A DNA stretch of 64,000 bases from Enterococcus faecalis (GTDB lineage Bacteria > Bacillota > Bacilli > Lactobacillales > Enterococcaceae). The stretch is from assembly GCF_029024925.1 (NCBI RefSeq), contig NZ_CP118962.1:346501-410500 (forward strand). The letters are read 5' to 3'. Below, one piece after another: positions 28,605 to 36,855 of this stretch. Position numbers and translations under genes: made by a program. The notes under the pieces were generated by a model. It was not told the DNA's origin. It saw only the letters and a list, made by a program, of their open reading frames with translations, and did no database searches. Every line of letters starts with the position of its first letter. Within the stretch, counting starts at the first letter, position 1.

Positions 28605-28829
28605 TTAGCTAGCCAATTGTTTTAATTGGTCTGGACGGAAGCCAACAACGGTTGTTGCTTCAGATGTGATTACCGGTACGCTTTGGAACCCTTGTTCTTT
28701 TAACCAGTCGATAGCATCTGGTTGTGCGTCGATATTGATTTCTTCAAAAGCGATGTTATTTTCACTTAGGAAACGTTTCGCCATTTTACATTGGATACAG
28801 TTATTTTTTGAAAAGATTTTTACGTTCAT
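28605..28829 (-). CDS. nrdH: NrdH glutaredoxin-like redoxin
   Basis: Redoxin of 74 residues; CIQCKM near residues 12-17 is the CxxC redox pair, and SVPVI with VVGFRPDQL is the glutaredoxin-fold end. It donates electrons to NrdE. First gene of nrdHIEF, with GAGGAGG upstream of ATG. Confidence 0.93.
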   Translation of the reverse strand: MNVKIFSKNNCIQCKMAKRFLSENNIAFEEINIDAQPDAIDWLKEQGFQSVPVITSEATTVVGFRPDQLKQLAS

Positions 28830-28846
28830 TGAAAGTTCCTCCTCTT

Positions 28847-28884
28847 TTTTTCTACATAGACTAGTATAAATCTATGTAGAAAAA
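28847..28884. repeat. Perfect 14-bp inverted repeat straddling the nrd promoter
   Basis: TTTTTCTACATAGA (28847-28860) and TCTATGTAGAAAAA (28871-28884) are exact reverse complements around a ten-base centre that contains the -10 box. It may be an operator, or melt into a hairpin. Confidence 0.8.
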
Positions 28885-28890
28885 AGTCAA
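28863..28890 (-). promoter_or_regulatory. nrdHIEF promoter
   Basis: On the minus strand TTGACT (28890-28885) and TATACT (28868-28863) are spaced by 16 bases, 34 bases upstream of the nrdH start codon. Confidence 0.65.
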
Positions 28891-28897
28891 CACTTTA

Positions 28898-28913
28898 ACA
28901 CTATATATTGTGG
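28898..28913. promoter_or_regulatory. NrdR box 1
   Basis: ACACTATATATTGTGG matches the NrdR-box palindrome pattern (ACAC-AT-rich-TTGTG) just upstream of the nrd -35. NrdR represses ribonucleotide reductase genes when dATP is high. Confidence 0.65.
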
Positions 28914-29058
28914 TGCGTTTTTCTCATAATACTAGTTTTTGTGTTTTTGAAAGAAAAATGAAAACACGTGAATCCTCGTTTTTGGGAGAAAAAACACATT
29001 GGTCAGTGTTTGACAAACAAAAAAATTAAAATTTTGAAAGAGAACATTTAGTGAAAAA

Positions 29059-29074
29059 ACACTAAATATTGTGT
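29059..29074. promoter_or_regulatory. NrdR-box-like palindrome 2
   Basis: ACACTAAATATTGTGT is a near-perfect palindrome of the NrdR type. It is 161 bases from box 1, although NrdR boxes usually lie side by side. The surrounding stretch 28914-29290 shows no supported gene. Confidence 0.5.
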
Positions 29075-29291
29075 TGACATTTGAGTTAGGCACAAGAAGA
29101 AAAAATAAGCGGATTTGTTATTGAATGATTGGAATTTTACAGTAGCTAGTAACATAAAAAACAAGTGCTGACTTTTTTTCAAAAATGGTAACCTGAAAAA
29201 AGTGTCTCTATATAGAAGGAAAATAGAAGAAAACAGGAGATACATCCAGAAATTCATTGACTTTCCGTGTAAGCAAGCGTATTCTTTTAAT

Positions 29292-29306
29292 TGAGAACGA
29301 TTCTCA
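29292..29306. promoter_or_regulatory. Fur/PerR-type iron box upstream of feoA
   Basis: TGAGAACGATTCTCA is a perfect 6-3-6 palindrome within TTGAGAACGATTCTCATTTT, close to Fur-family sites, 37 bases before the feoA start. It suggests iron-repressed transcription of feoAB. Confidence 0.65.
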
Positions 29307-29342
29307 TTTTAGTTTGAAACTTTTTCACATGGAGGAAAGTAA

Positions 29343-29816
29343 ATGATTACGTTAGCGCAGGCAGAAGTTGGGAAAGTCTATACAGTCGAAAGCGTCCAAG
29401 CAGATGTTCAGACAAAGAAACATCTGAACAATTTAGGTGTCGTTGCAGGCCAAGCAGTTGTCCTTGTCAATTATCAGAATCAAAATGGTATTGTTTTATT
29501 ACATAATAGTCGAATTGCGCTGACAGATACGATTTTACAAGCGATTCATGTGGAGGAGCGCTCGGCGAATGAGAAAGTTTGGGTCTCCTTAGATACCTTG
29601 AAAGTTGGAGAACGCGCTACAATAGTAGGGATCCACGGACAAGGAGCGGTGAAACGTCGGTTGATGGACATGGGCTTAACAAAAGGAACAGTAATTTTTA
29701 TTCGCAAAGTAGCTCCTTTAGCTGATCCAATTGAAATCAATGTACGTGGCTACGAACTAACGTTACGAAAAAGTGAAGCGGAACTAATCTTGGTTGAAAA
29801 GGAGGAAAGCGAATGA
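29343..29816 (+). CDS. feoA: Ferrous iron transport protein A, tandem FeoA domains
   Basis: Cytoplasmic protein of 157 residues, twice the length of a single FeoA. Residues about 1-75 and 82-155 each form an SH3-like FeoA domain; the second has RRLMDMGLTKGTVIFIRKVAPL and the conserved EINVRGYELTLR. It assists FeoB. Start behind GGAGG. Its stop overlaps the feoB start (ATGA). Confidence 0.92.
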   Translation: MITLAQAEVGKVYTVESVQADVQTKKHLNNLGVVAGQAVVLVNYQNQNGIVLLHNSRIALTDTILQAIHVEERSANEKVWVSLDTLKVGERATIVGIHGQGAVKRRLMDMGLTKGTVIFIRKVAPLADPIEINVRGYELTLRKSEAELILVEKEESE

Positions 29817-31963
29817 CTCAGCAAATTGCACTAGCCGGCAACCCTAATAGCGGTAAAACGACAACGTTCAATATGTTAACAGGAGCCAACCAATATGTTG
29901 GAAACTGGCCAGGGGTGACTGTGGAACGCAAAGAGGGGGTGGCAAAGAAAGATAAGACACTCATTATTCAAGATTTGCCAGGGATTTACTCTCTTTCTCC
30001 TTATACGCCTGAAGAAATTGTGGCACGAGATTATCTTTTGGAGGACCAACCTTCAGTGATTTTGAATATTCTCGATGTGACCAATTTGGAACGGAATCTT
30101 TATTTAACAACACAATTAATTGAAACTGGATTACCGGTTGTTTGTGCGTTAAATATGATGGATTTGTTGGAAAAAAACGGCCAAACATTGAATAGTGAAA
30201 AGTTAAGTTATGGCTTAGGCGTGCCTGTTGTTGAGATTAGTGCTTTGAAGAATCGTGGGTTGGATCATGCTTTAAAACAAAGTAAGCAGCGAGCGAATGC
30301 CATAGAGACAGAGGTTATTTATCCTTCTTATGATAATCGCTTAGAAGCAGCACTTGCTGAAATTGTTGATATTTTAGGGAATACTGTTCCTGAAACGCAA
30401 CAGCGTTGGTATAGTTTAAAACTTTTTGAACGAGATGTTCGAACCAAAGAGCAATTATTATTGAGTTCTTTTCAAGAAAAAGAAATTGAAGAAGTCATTC
30501 AAATTACTGAAAAAATCTTTCAAGATGAAAGTGAAGCGATTATCATCAATGAACGCTATGCCTTTATTGCTCGATTAATTGCTTTGTGTGCGACGAAAAA
30601 AACAGAAATGACATTTACTCACAGTGATAAGATTGACCGAGTGGTAACCAATCGGTGGTTGGCGTTGCCAATCTTTGCGTTTGTGATGTGGTTGGTCTAT
30701 TACTTATCTATTCAAACGGTTGGTACAATGGGGACAGACTGGTTAAACGATGTCTTTTTCGGGGAATGGGTTCCTCAATTTGTGGGAAATTGGTTGGCGC
30801 AATGGCAAGTAGCACCATGGATGCAAAGTTTAATTTTAGATGGGATCATTGCAGGTGTTGGGGCTGTGTTAGGTTTTTTACCACAACTGGCCGTCCTGTT
30901 TTTATGTTTAGGTTTTTTAGAAGATTGTGGCTATATGGCACGGATTGCCTTTGTCATGGATCGTTTGTTTCGGAAATTCGGCCTATCTGGTAAGTCGTTT
31001 ATTCCAATGTTAATTGCGACAGGTTGTGGGGTCCCAGGCGTGATGGCTAGTCGAACGATTGAAAACGAACGCGATCGGCGAATGACTATTATGGTCACGA
31101 CTTTTATGCCATGTTCGGCGAAGTTGCCAATTATCGCTCTGATTGCAGGTGCATTTTTTCCTAACCAAAGTTGGGTCTCGCCCTCTGCTTATTTCTTAGG
31201 GGTTGCTTCCATTGTGTTATCAGGGATTGCTTTAAAAAAGACCAAGCATTTTTCGGGAGATCCAGCACCATTTATTATGGAACTTCCCGCCTATCATTTG
31301 CCACAGCTTAGAAGTGTGGTTCGACATGCCTATGAACGATGTCGCTCATTTGTAAAAAAAGCAGGCACGATTATTTTTGTTTCCAGTATTCTCATTTGGT
31401 TCATGTCACATTATTCTGTGACGTTTCAACCCGTTCCAGAAAGTCAAAGTATTCTAGCATTTCTAGGTAAAGGGTTGGCGGTGCTATTTATCCCATTAGG
31501 CTGGGGTAATTGGCAAGGGGCAGTTGCCACAATTACAGGATTGATAGCGAAAGAAAATATTATTGGTACCTTAGGCATTTTATTTGGCAATGTGAAAGAT
31601 GTTTCTGAAAACGGGGTAGAAGTCTGGGGCGCACTGCAACACACCTTTACGCCAGTCGCGGCCTATTCGTTCTTAACTTTTAACTTATTATGTGCACCTT
31701 GTTTTGCTGCAATTGGCGCAATTCGTCGTGAAATGGGAGACCTCAAATGGACATTAGGAGCCATTGGTTATCAATGCGGTTTGGCTTATATGGTTAGTTT
31801 TGTGATTTATCAATTGGGCCATGTGTTAGTCGAAAAAGGCACACTAACTCTGGGGACTTTTTTAGCGATGGGTGTTGTTTTAGCTGGATTTTATTTCCTT
31901 ATAAGAAAACCAAAGCCAGGCAAAGAAAGTGTCCAAGCAATCACTTCTTTAGAAAGAGGGTAA
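29813..31963 (+). CDS. feoB: Ferrous iron transporter B
   Basis: Membrane GTPase of 716 residues importing Fe(II). N-terminal G domain: GNPNSGKTT near residue 8, GNWPGVTVE (G2), DLPG (G3), NMMD (G4). C-terminal membrane part (from about 280) has two gate domains with GCGVPGVMASRTIEN and CSAKLPI. It follows feoA with a 4-base overlap. Confidence 0.95.
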   Translation: MTQQIALAGNPNSGKTTTFNMLTGANQYVGNWPGVTVERKEGVAKKDKTLIIQDLPGIYSLSPYTPEEIVARDYLLEDQPSVILNILDVTNLERNLYLTTQLIETGLPVVCALNMMDLLEKNGQTLNSEKLSYGLGVPVVEISALKNRGLDHALKQSKQRANAIETEVIYPSYDNRLEAALAEIVDILGNTVPETQQRWYSLKLFERDVRTKEQLLLSSFQEKEIEEVIQITEKIFQDESEAIIINERYAFIARLIALCATKKTEMTFTHSDKIDRVVTNRWLALPIFAFVMWLVYYLSIQTVGTMGTDWLNDVFFGEWVPQFVGNWLAQWQVAPWMQSLILDGIIAGVGAVLGFLPQLAVLFLCLGFLEDCGYMARIAFVMDRLFRKFGLSGKSFIPMLIATGCGVPGVMASRTIENERDRRMTIMVTTFMPCSAKLPIIALIAGAFFPNQSWVSPSAYFLGVASIVLSGIALKKTKHFSGDPAPFIMELPAYHLPQLRSVVRHAYERCRSFVKKAGTIIFVSSILIWFMSHYSVTFQPVPESQSILAFLGKGLAVLFIPLGWGNWQGAVATITGLIAKENIIGTLGILFGNVKDVSENGVEVWGALQHTFTPVAAYSFLTFNLLCAPCFAAIGAIRREMGDLKWTLGAIGYQCGLAYMVSFVIYQLGHVLVEKGTLTLGTFLAMGVVLAGFYFLIRKPKPGKESVQAITSLERG

Positions 31964-31969
31964 TAACGG

Positions 31970-32107
31970 ATGGCAACAATTATTTTATCCATTTTAATTT
32001 TTGGGACAGCAGGAATCATCACCTATCGACGAATCAAAAAAGGGGAAAGTTGTGAAGATTGTCAAACAGCTTGTCCTGTAAAAAAAGAACAATCTTCACA
32101 AGAATAA
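31970..32107 (+). CDS. FeoB-associated Cys-rich membrane protein
   Basis: Small protein of 45 residues: one N-terminal transmembrane helix (about 3-20) followed by basic RRIKKGESCEDCQTACPVKK with three cysteines. It matches the short Cys-rich proteins that follow feoB in many Firmicutes and lies 6 bases after feoB. Start ATG; the ribosome site is weak. Confidence 0.8.
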   Translation: MATIILSILIFGTAGIITYRRIKKGESCEDCQTACPVKKEQSSQE

Positions 32108-32127
32108 CAACTGAAAAAAATTCCCTC

Positions 32128-32156
32128 TTGTATAAATAATAGCGGAGTGCTACAAT
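32128..32156 (+). promoter_or_regulatory. Promoter of the interrupted tRNA
   Basis: TTGTAT (32128-32133) and TACAAT (32151-32156) with a 17-base spacer, 33 bases before the tRNA 5' end. It supports this locus as the original chromosomal tRNA gene. Confidence 0.55.
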
Positions 32157-32188
32157 ATTGAGGTAGCTGAAAAGCCATTTTATACAAC

Positions 32189-32227
32189 GGGGGCATAGCT
32201 CAGTTGGTTAGAGCATCTGACTCTTAA
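32189..32227 (+). pseudogene. 5' half of a tRNA, probably tRNA-Lys(CUU), cut in the anticodon arm
   Basis: GGGGGCA acceptor strand, TA, D-arm GCTC...GAGC, and anticodon strand plus loop TGACTCTTAA with CTT in the anticodon position. The sequence after 32227 does not pair with the anticodon stem or acceptor, so the 3' half is missing. The break is inside the recombination core. Confidence 0.75.
32218..32227 (+). repeat. Attachment-site core, left copy
   Basis: TGACTCTTAA is identical to 33932-33941 in the intact tRNA-Lys. It sits next to a tyrosine integrase and is the likely strand-exchange region. The other end of the island is outside the window. Confidence 0.6.
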
Positions 32228-32383
32228 CCAAATGCTCTGCTTGTGAAAAAAGCTTTATAAAACTTTATAAATAGGTTTTTAGTTTGTGAATTTTTTTATT
32301 GCCAACATACTGGCAACAAATTGCCAACGAAAAAAATACTAAAAACAAGAAACGATACCACAAAGATATTGTTTTTTTGTTTT

Positions 32384-33553
32384 TTATTCTTTAAACCCAA
32401 ATGCGTTTTCTAATGCTTCTGCTGCACGCTCTTTTACTCCTGCAGTTAAATGTGTATATAAATTAGCAGTTGTCGAATACGATGCATGTCCCAGCCATTC
32501 TTGAATGGATTTCATATTCTGTCCACTATCTAACATTATTGAAGCATTAGAATGACGCAAGTCATGAAAGCGAATTTTTTTCAATCCATTTTTCTTAATC
32601 AACTTACTCAAGCGATGTGTTACATATTGAGGCTTCATCAACCGTCCATCTTCCATAGTAAATACGTACTCACTATCTTTTAAAATATAATCCTCTCCTA
32701 AAAGAATACGATTATCTTGTTGCCATTTAGCTTGATTTACTAATGCTCGTTCAATCGTTTCAACCAAAGGCAACGTACGATAGCTGGAAGAGTTCTTTGT
32801 TTGATCTTTCTTTATTAACTGGGACATATTCTCTGGATTTTCTATGATTACATGGTTTATCATGATTTTTTTGTTTAAAAAATCAATAGCAGACCATTTT
32901 AATCCTAAAACTTCACTTCTTCGCAATCCATAAAATGCTGTTAAAAGAACTACCAAATAGAGCTTTTCTTCTGACAAAATATCAAGTAATTTCAAGATCT
33001 CGTGTTGATTATAAACTTGAGAAACAAATTGTTTCTTTTTTGGCTTTCTTACTTTATCTGCTACATTTGTACTTATCAATTCTGTAATAACAGCCTCTTG
33101 AAGAGCTTTGCGTATAAATGCGTGATAATGAATGACTGTATTAGCTGTACAGTCATCATTTAACATATATTGGTAAAAATCTTGTAAATGATAAGGCTTT
33201 AACCTATTTAGTTTAATTTTTTTAGGATAGAAAAACTTGTAAATTCGATTATGGACATAATGCTTATACCCAACATATGTGTTAAATGCTACTTGTTTTT
33301 TTGATACTTCTAAATAATTAAGCAAATAGTCATAAAACAATAAATCTGGATTAGCACATTTACATTCCATAGCTAATTGACTTTCCAATTCTAGTAAAAA
33401 TTCATCTCTAATTTTTTCTGCTCGTTTTTTATTTCCTTTCTTTTTTAATTTTGTATCTTTCCACTTTTGTCTAATTTTTCCGTTAGAGTCTTTATAAGAT
33501 ACAATTACTTGTAATGTTCCTCTTTTCTCAATTATGTTTGCTCTTAATTTCAA
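32384..33553 (-). CDS. Tyrosine-type site-specific integrase
   Basis: Recombinase of 389 residues: N-terminal AP2-like DNA-binding part (about 1-60), SAM-like core-binding domain (65-165) and catalytic domain (about 175-385). Catalytic residues: Arg in YGLRRSEVLGL near 213, HDLRHSNAS near 326 (His and Arg), LGHASYSTTANLYTHL near 351 with His and the nucleophile Tyr. Tn916/phage type. It points away from the intact tRNA toward the chromosome junction and should excise or integrate the island. Confidence 0.93.
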   Translation of the reverse strand: MKLRANIIEKRGTLQVIVSYKDSNGKIRQKWKDTKLKKKGNKKRAEKIRDEFLLELESQLAMECKCANPDLLFYDYLLNYLEVSKKQVAFNTYVGYKHYVHNRIYKFFYPKKIKLNRLKPYHLQDFYQYMLNDDCTANTVIHYHAFIRKALQEAVITELISTNVADKVRKPKKKQFVSQVYNQHEILKLLDILSEEKLYLVVLLTAFYGLRRSEVLGLKWSAIDFLNKKIMINHVIIENPENMSQLIKKDQTKNSSSYRTLPLVETIERALVNQAKWQQDNRILLGEDYILKDSEYVFTMEDGRLMKPQYVTHRLSKLIKKNGLKKIRFHDLRHSNASIMLDSGQNMKSIQEWLGHASYSTTANLYTHLTAGVKERAAEALENAFGFKE

Positions 33554-33596
33554 TTCAATCTCTCCTCTTAAACTGAAATATCGGCAAAAATTTTGA

Positions 33597-33836
33597 CTAT
33601 TCTATTATAGCATGATTTTTACCTTCATCTTGTATTTTTAATATATACTCAATGACAGCTTTTTTAGGTATTTTGTACCTTGCTCCAATTTTTATATTTT
33701 CTATTGATTTATCTTTCAGCAAATTATAAGCTTTATTTTTTCCAATATTTAACATTTTAGTTAAATCAGTAATTTTCAATATCGAGGGATAACTTTCAAA
33801 TATTTTTTCATAATCTTGAAAATCCATAAAATTCAC
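33597..33836 (-). CDS. Excisionase-like helix-turn-helix protein
   Basis: Protein of 79 residues with a MerR/Xis-like winged helix: ITDLTKMLNIGKNKAYNLLK near residues 22-41 and IGARYKIPKKAVIEYI near 52-67. It lies just upstream of the integrase on the same strand, the usual xis-int order. It probably directs excision. Confidence 0.8.
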   Translation of the reverse strand: MNFMDFQDYEKIFESYPSILKITDLTKMLNIGKNKAYNLLKDKSIENIKIGARYKIPKKAVIEYILKIQDEGKNHAIIE

Positions 33837-33858
33837 TCCTACATTCTGATAATAAGTA

Positions 33859-33887
33859 TTGCACTTTTTTATTTTAGGTGTTAGAAT
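33859..33887 (+). promoter_or_regulatory. Promoter of the island tRNA-Lys
   Basis: TTGCAC (33859-33864) and TAGAAT (33882-33887) with a 17-base spacer, 17 bases before the tRNA. Confidence 0.6.
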
Positions 33888-33903
33888 AACAAAGTATTAA
33901 TTT

Positions 33904-33976
33904 GGGCTGTTAGCTCAGTTGGTAGAGCAGATGACTCTTAATCATCGGGTCGCGGGTTCGAGCCCCTCACAGCCCA
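33904..33976 (+). tRNA. tRNA-Lys(CUU)
   Basis: Complete 73-nt cloverleaf: acceptor GGGCTGT/ACAGCCC, D arm GCTC/GAGC, anticodon stem GATGA/TCATC with loop CTCTTAA (anticodon CTT), T loop TTCGAGC. The T stem GCGGG/CCCTC has one mismatch. CCA is not encoded. It has its own promoter and lies inside the island. Confidence 0.92.
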
Positions 33977-33992
33977 TTGGGTGCCAAACCCT

Positions 33993-34049
33993 TAAATACA
34001 GTGTAAACGTTGGTGCTTAGCATTTAGAAAACGTGTATACTGTATTTTT
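33993..34049 (+). terminator. Terminator-like hairpin after tRNA-Lys
   Basis: AAATACAGT and ACTGTATTT arms enclose a second pairing (GTAAACG / CGTGTAT) and end in a T run. Confidence 0.5.
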
Positions 34050-34088
34050 TTGTTTTAAAAAAAGACTGTAGTACCCCGCTTTTTTACT

Positions 34089-35606
34089 GGCTCTTTGTCA
34101 AATGGTGTTGTTTTGACTAAATCACACTTTAGGAAATGCTTCGGCATTTCCTTTTTTGCGTTATTAAATGATCTCACAGATATTTTGCTGGATGAGGACA
34201 CGCATCCGAAGGTGACGGAAAGTCCGGAATCCAAAAGCTATTCTTTTGATTACTTTGATAAGGTTGTTCTTTCCCTCCAGTTTTCCGTTTGAATAGGGAT
34301 ATTTTAAAAGAGTTTGTGATGGCTTCTTTGTGCTTTCTCAGGTAACGAATCGCTTTTTTAAACCCCTCGTTCATTGAATGTGGCAATGATTCAATCAAGT
34401 CGAAGAATTCAGTGAAATCTTTTGCGTCAAAAGCAGCTAACAATTCTTGATAGACCTCATAGCTTTGTCGCAATTGGTCATCTATGGACAATAGGTAATC
34501 AAGCACCTCAGATTCTGTTAGGTATTTCCGATGGAAAAGGGGAAATTGCTTGAAGGAGGTGTAGTTTAACTTCGCATTTTTCTTCAGGATCGTTCGCCAA
34601 TACTTTTTCAACTTTCTGTAGTCTTTTTGAGCTTGTGGATCGCTTTTCTTCAACTGATTCATTGTCTGAATCCGTTGTTTATTAAAGGCACGCGTAATTT
34701 GTTGGATGACGTGGAAACGGTCGATTGAGATTCGTGCGTTTGGAAAGACTTCCTTAGTCACTGCATCGTAAGAGGCATTCATATCCATAACAATATGTGT
34801 GACACGTTTTCTGGCTTTTAAGGTAAATCGTTGGAAGTATGCCCGTAGTTTAAAGTTGCGTCGGTCGTCTAAGATATCGAATATTTTGCCAGTATCCGCA
34901 TCGCTGATAATAAAGCACATGGCACCTTCACAATCGCTGGTTCCTTTAAATTCATCAATTAGAAGATGTTTGGGAAGGTAATTAGGCTTTTTACGAGGCT
35001 CCTCAAAGAAGCTGTCTAAGACACGTTCAACGGTTTTTGTGGAAACGAAGTATCGCTGTGCAATATCTTTCATTGAGATCTTTTTCTTCAAATCCACGGC
35101 AATCGCAAATTTTAAGGCCTGCGAGATGTAACAATTCTCCGCTACATAATAGGTTTTGGCAGAAAAAGTATGACGGCATCGGGTGCAGCGAAAACGTTGT
35201 TTGTACAGGTGTAGATAGGTTGGTACCTCTTGATAGGGAAGCAACTGAATCCAACTGTCTTGGTAAGAATGGCGGATGACAGAATCAAACCCACAATACT
35301 CACAACGAGGAGCTTCTCCAGTTAGTAAGCCGGTAAACACATTGGCCATCCGGCCATGAATACTCTCTTTACTAATGGCATCTTTTGAGAAACTAATATG
35401 AGAATCCTTGATATTCAGGATTTGTTTGATGGATTTACTTGTATTTTCATCGGTACATTTGATATTCTTAGTTATGGACATTTGGTTATCCTCCTATGAT
35501 TGGGTTTGGCGATTTAATTATAGGACAACCAAATGTCTTTTTGTTATAAAAAAATACTTGGTGTCTTTACTCATTTGAGAGTAACAACACCAAATATCAT
35601 AGAACC
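34089..35606 (-). mobile_element. ISL3-family insertion sequence (frameshifted copy)
   Basis: 1,518 bp bounded by imperfect 24-bp inverted repeats: GGCTCTTTGTCAAATGGTGT at the left, and at the right (reverse complement) GGTTCTATGATATTTGGTGT. Between them is one ISL3-type transposase. The flanking octamers differ (TTTTTACT / AGTTAGAA), so no target duplication remains, suggesting later rearrangement. Confidence 0.85.
34164..35481 (-). pseudogene. ISL3-family transposase, single-base frameshift near the C-terminus
   Basis: DDE transposase with N-terminal zinc-ribbon (CEYCGF...CTRCRHTF), an HTH, and acidic residues in LLIDEFKGTSD and VMDMNASYDAV with the IDRFHVIQ segment. Near 34312-34319 the reading frame gains one base in an A/T run. 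The uninterrupted frame ends in a junk tail at 34174, while the +1 frame continues with YSNGKLEGKNN and GFRTFRHLRMR to a stop at 34164, as expected for ISL3. Probably inactive unless slippage restores the frame. Confidence 0.85.
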
Positions 35607-35630
35607 AGTTAGAAATGGAAGAAGAAAAAA

Positions 35631-35667
35631 GCAATGATTTCGTGTGAATAATGCACGAAATCATTGC
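35631..35667. repeat. Perfect 14-bp stem-loop beside the ISL3 end
   Basis: GCAATGATTTCGTG and CACGAAATCATTGC flank a nine-base loop, 24 bases outside the ISL3 right end and just before an IS256-type remnant. Function unknown; no T run of terminator type. Confidence 0.6.
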
Positions 35668-35670
35668 ATA

Positions 35671-35918
35671 TTTTAGAAAACGGCTTTGAAGATGCTATTC
35701 AAATTTTGTCTTTTCCTGAAAATATCCGCCGAAGGATTCGTACAACCAATGTGTTGGAACGGTTGAACGAAGAGATTCGCCGGAGAGAACGAGTGATTCG
35801 GATTTTTCCAAATATCAATTCCATCACTCGGATAATTGGAACACTTTTGATGGAAAAGGACACTGAGTGGCTGGCTTCTCCACGAAAATATTTAGAATTT
35901 AATTCGAATAACATTTAG
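35671..35918 (+). pseudogene. IS256-family transposase, C-terminal remnant
   Basis: About 82 codons matching the mutator/IS256 transposase end: NVLERLNEEIRRRERVIRIF is the conserved C-terminal block. The rest of the gene and its ends are missing. It differs from the other IS256-type copies in this window. Confidence 0.75.
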
Positions 35919-35943
35919 CACCATGAACCTGTGCGAGTCTCTT

Positions 35944-36005
35944 CTTTCTGAGGAGAGACATCAAGAGTCGCTGCGCTACTGCTCCTGACCTCTCTCCTCA
36001 GAAAG
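35944..36005. repeat. Perfect 15-bp inverted repeat between two IS256 remnants
   Basis: CTTTCTGAGGAGAGA (35944-35958) and TCTCTCCTCAGAAAG (35991-36005) around 32 bases. It may be a scar or terminator from a deleted element. Confidence 0.55.
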
Positions 36006-36092
36006 AAAGGCATGGTAGTTAGGTTCACAACGCAAAACATTGTGCTTTTGATGAGGTTGAACTTTTACACAAGATTGTGGACTTGACTGATT

Positions 36093-36602
36093 TATCCTAA
36101 AGCTAAATACCAACATTGCTGTGTTCACGTTTCCCGTAATATTGCTCATAAAGTACGTGTCAAAGATCGAAAAGAAATCTGTGATGATTTTAAGGCTGTT
36201 TATCAAGCTAGCTCAAAGGAAGAGGCAAATACCTTTTTAGGGAGTATGATTGAGAAGTGGCAGAAAACTTATCCTAAAGTGACGCAGTCACTGATAAAAA
36301 ATCAAGATTTATTGACTTTTTATGAGTTTCCGCCTGGTATCCGCCGAAGCATTTACTCAACTAATTTAATCGAATCTTTCAATAAACAAATCAAGAAATA
36401 CAGCCGCAGAAAAGAGCAGTTTCAAAATGAAGAATCACTAGAGCGTTTCCTAGTATCCATCTTTGATACATACAATCAAAAATTCTTAAATAGAAGCCAT
36501 AAAGGCTTCCAACAAGTGACGGATACATTAGCTTCAATGTTTACTGAGTAACCCATTATTTTGCAGAAGGACGAGTTATTTACACAAAATTATTGACGCT
36601 CC
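36093..36602 (+). pseudogene. Second IS256-family transposase remnant with its right end
   Basis: An open frame from 36093 (YPKAKYQHCCVHVSRNIAHK) to the stop at 36551 is the C-terminal 40 percent of an IS256-type transposase close to the copy at 54274. A terminal-repeat-like GTTATTTACACAAAATTATT follows near 36570. The 5' part is deleted. 36603-36815 shows no supported gene. Confidence 0.8.
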
Positions 36603-36816
36603 CGGTTGGTACAACAAGAATTGCAGTAGCATAGTCACCATTGATGAAACTACTTAATGATTAAATTGAGCAATTTCTCAAATAGCACAAACTGCTCTTC
36701 ATAAAACGAAAAGCAGTTCATAATGTATTTAGATATTTCATTGTGCTATTGACCAGAAACACACTATTTAAGGTACCTTTCTCTTTTCGCTGAGATTCAC
36801 CAACTTCAATTGCACA

Positions 36817-36846
36817 AAAAAGCGTGAGCACAAGGCTCACACTTTT
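36817..36846 (-). terminator. Terminator of the EIIC_2/dehydrogenase pair
   Basis: GTGAGC / GCTCAC stem flanked by A and T runs just after the membrane-protein stop. Confidence 0.7.
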
Positions 36847-36855
36847 TCTAGTTGA

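Noticed and set aside
29048-29257. 69-codon minus-strand frame in the nrd-feo gap
   Set aside because: No ribosome site or recognisable family; it overlaps regulatory sequence.
34174-34320. Programmed frameshifting in the ISL3 transposase
   Set aside because: ISL3 elements are not known to me to use it, and the run is short; a simple insertion or read error is more likely.
35976-36206. 76-codon minus-strand frame over IS256 debris
   Set aside because: It runs opposite to the readable transposase remnant and has no support.
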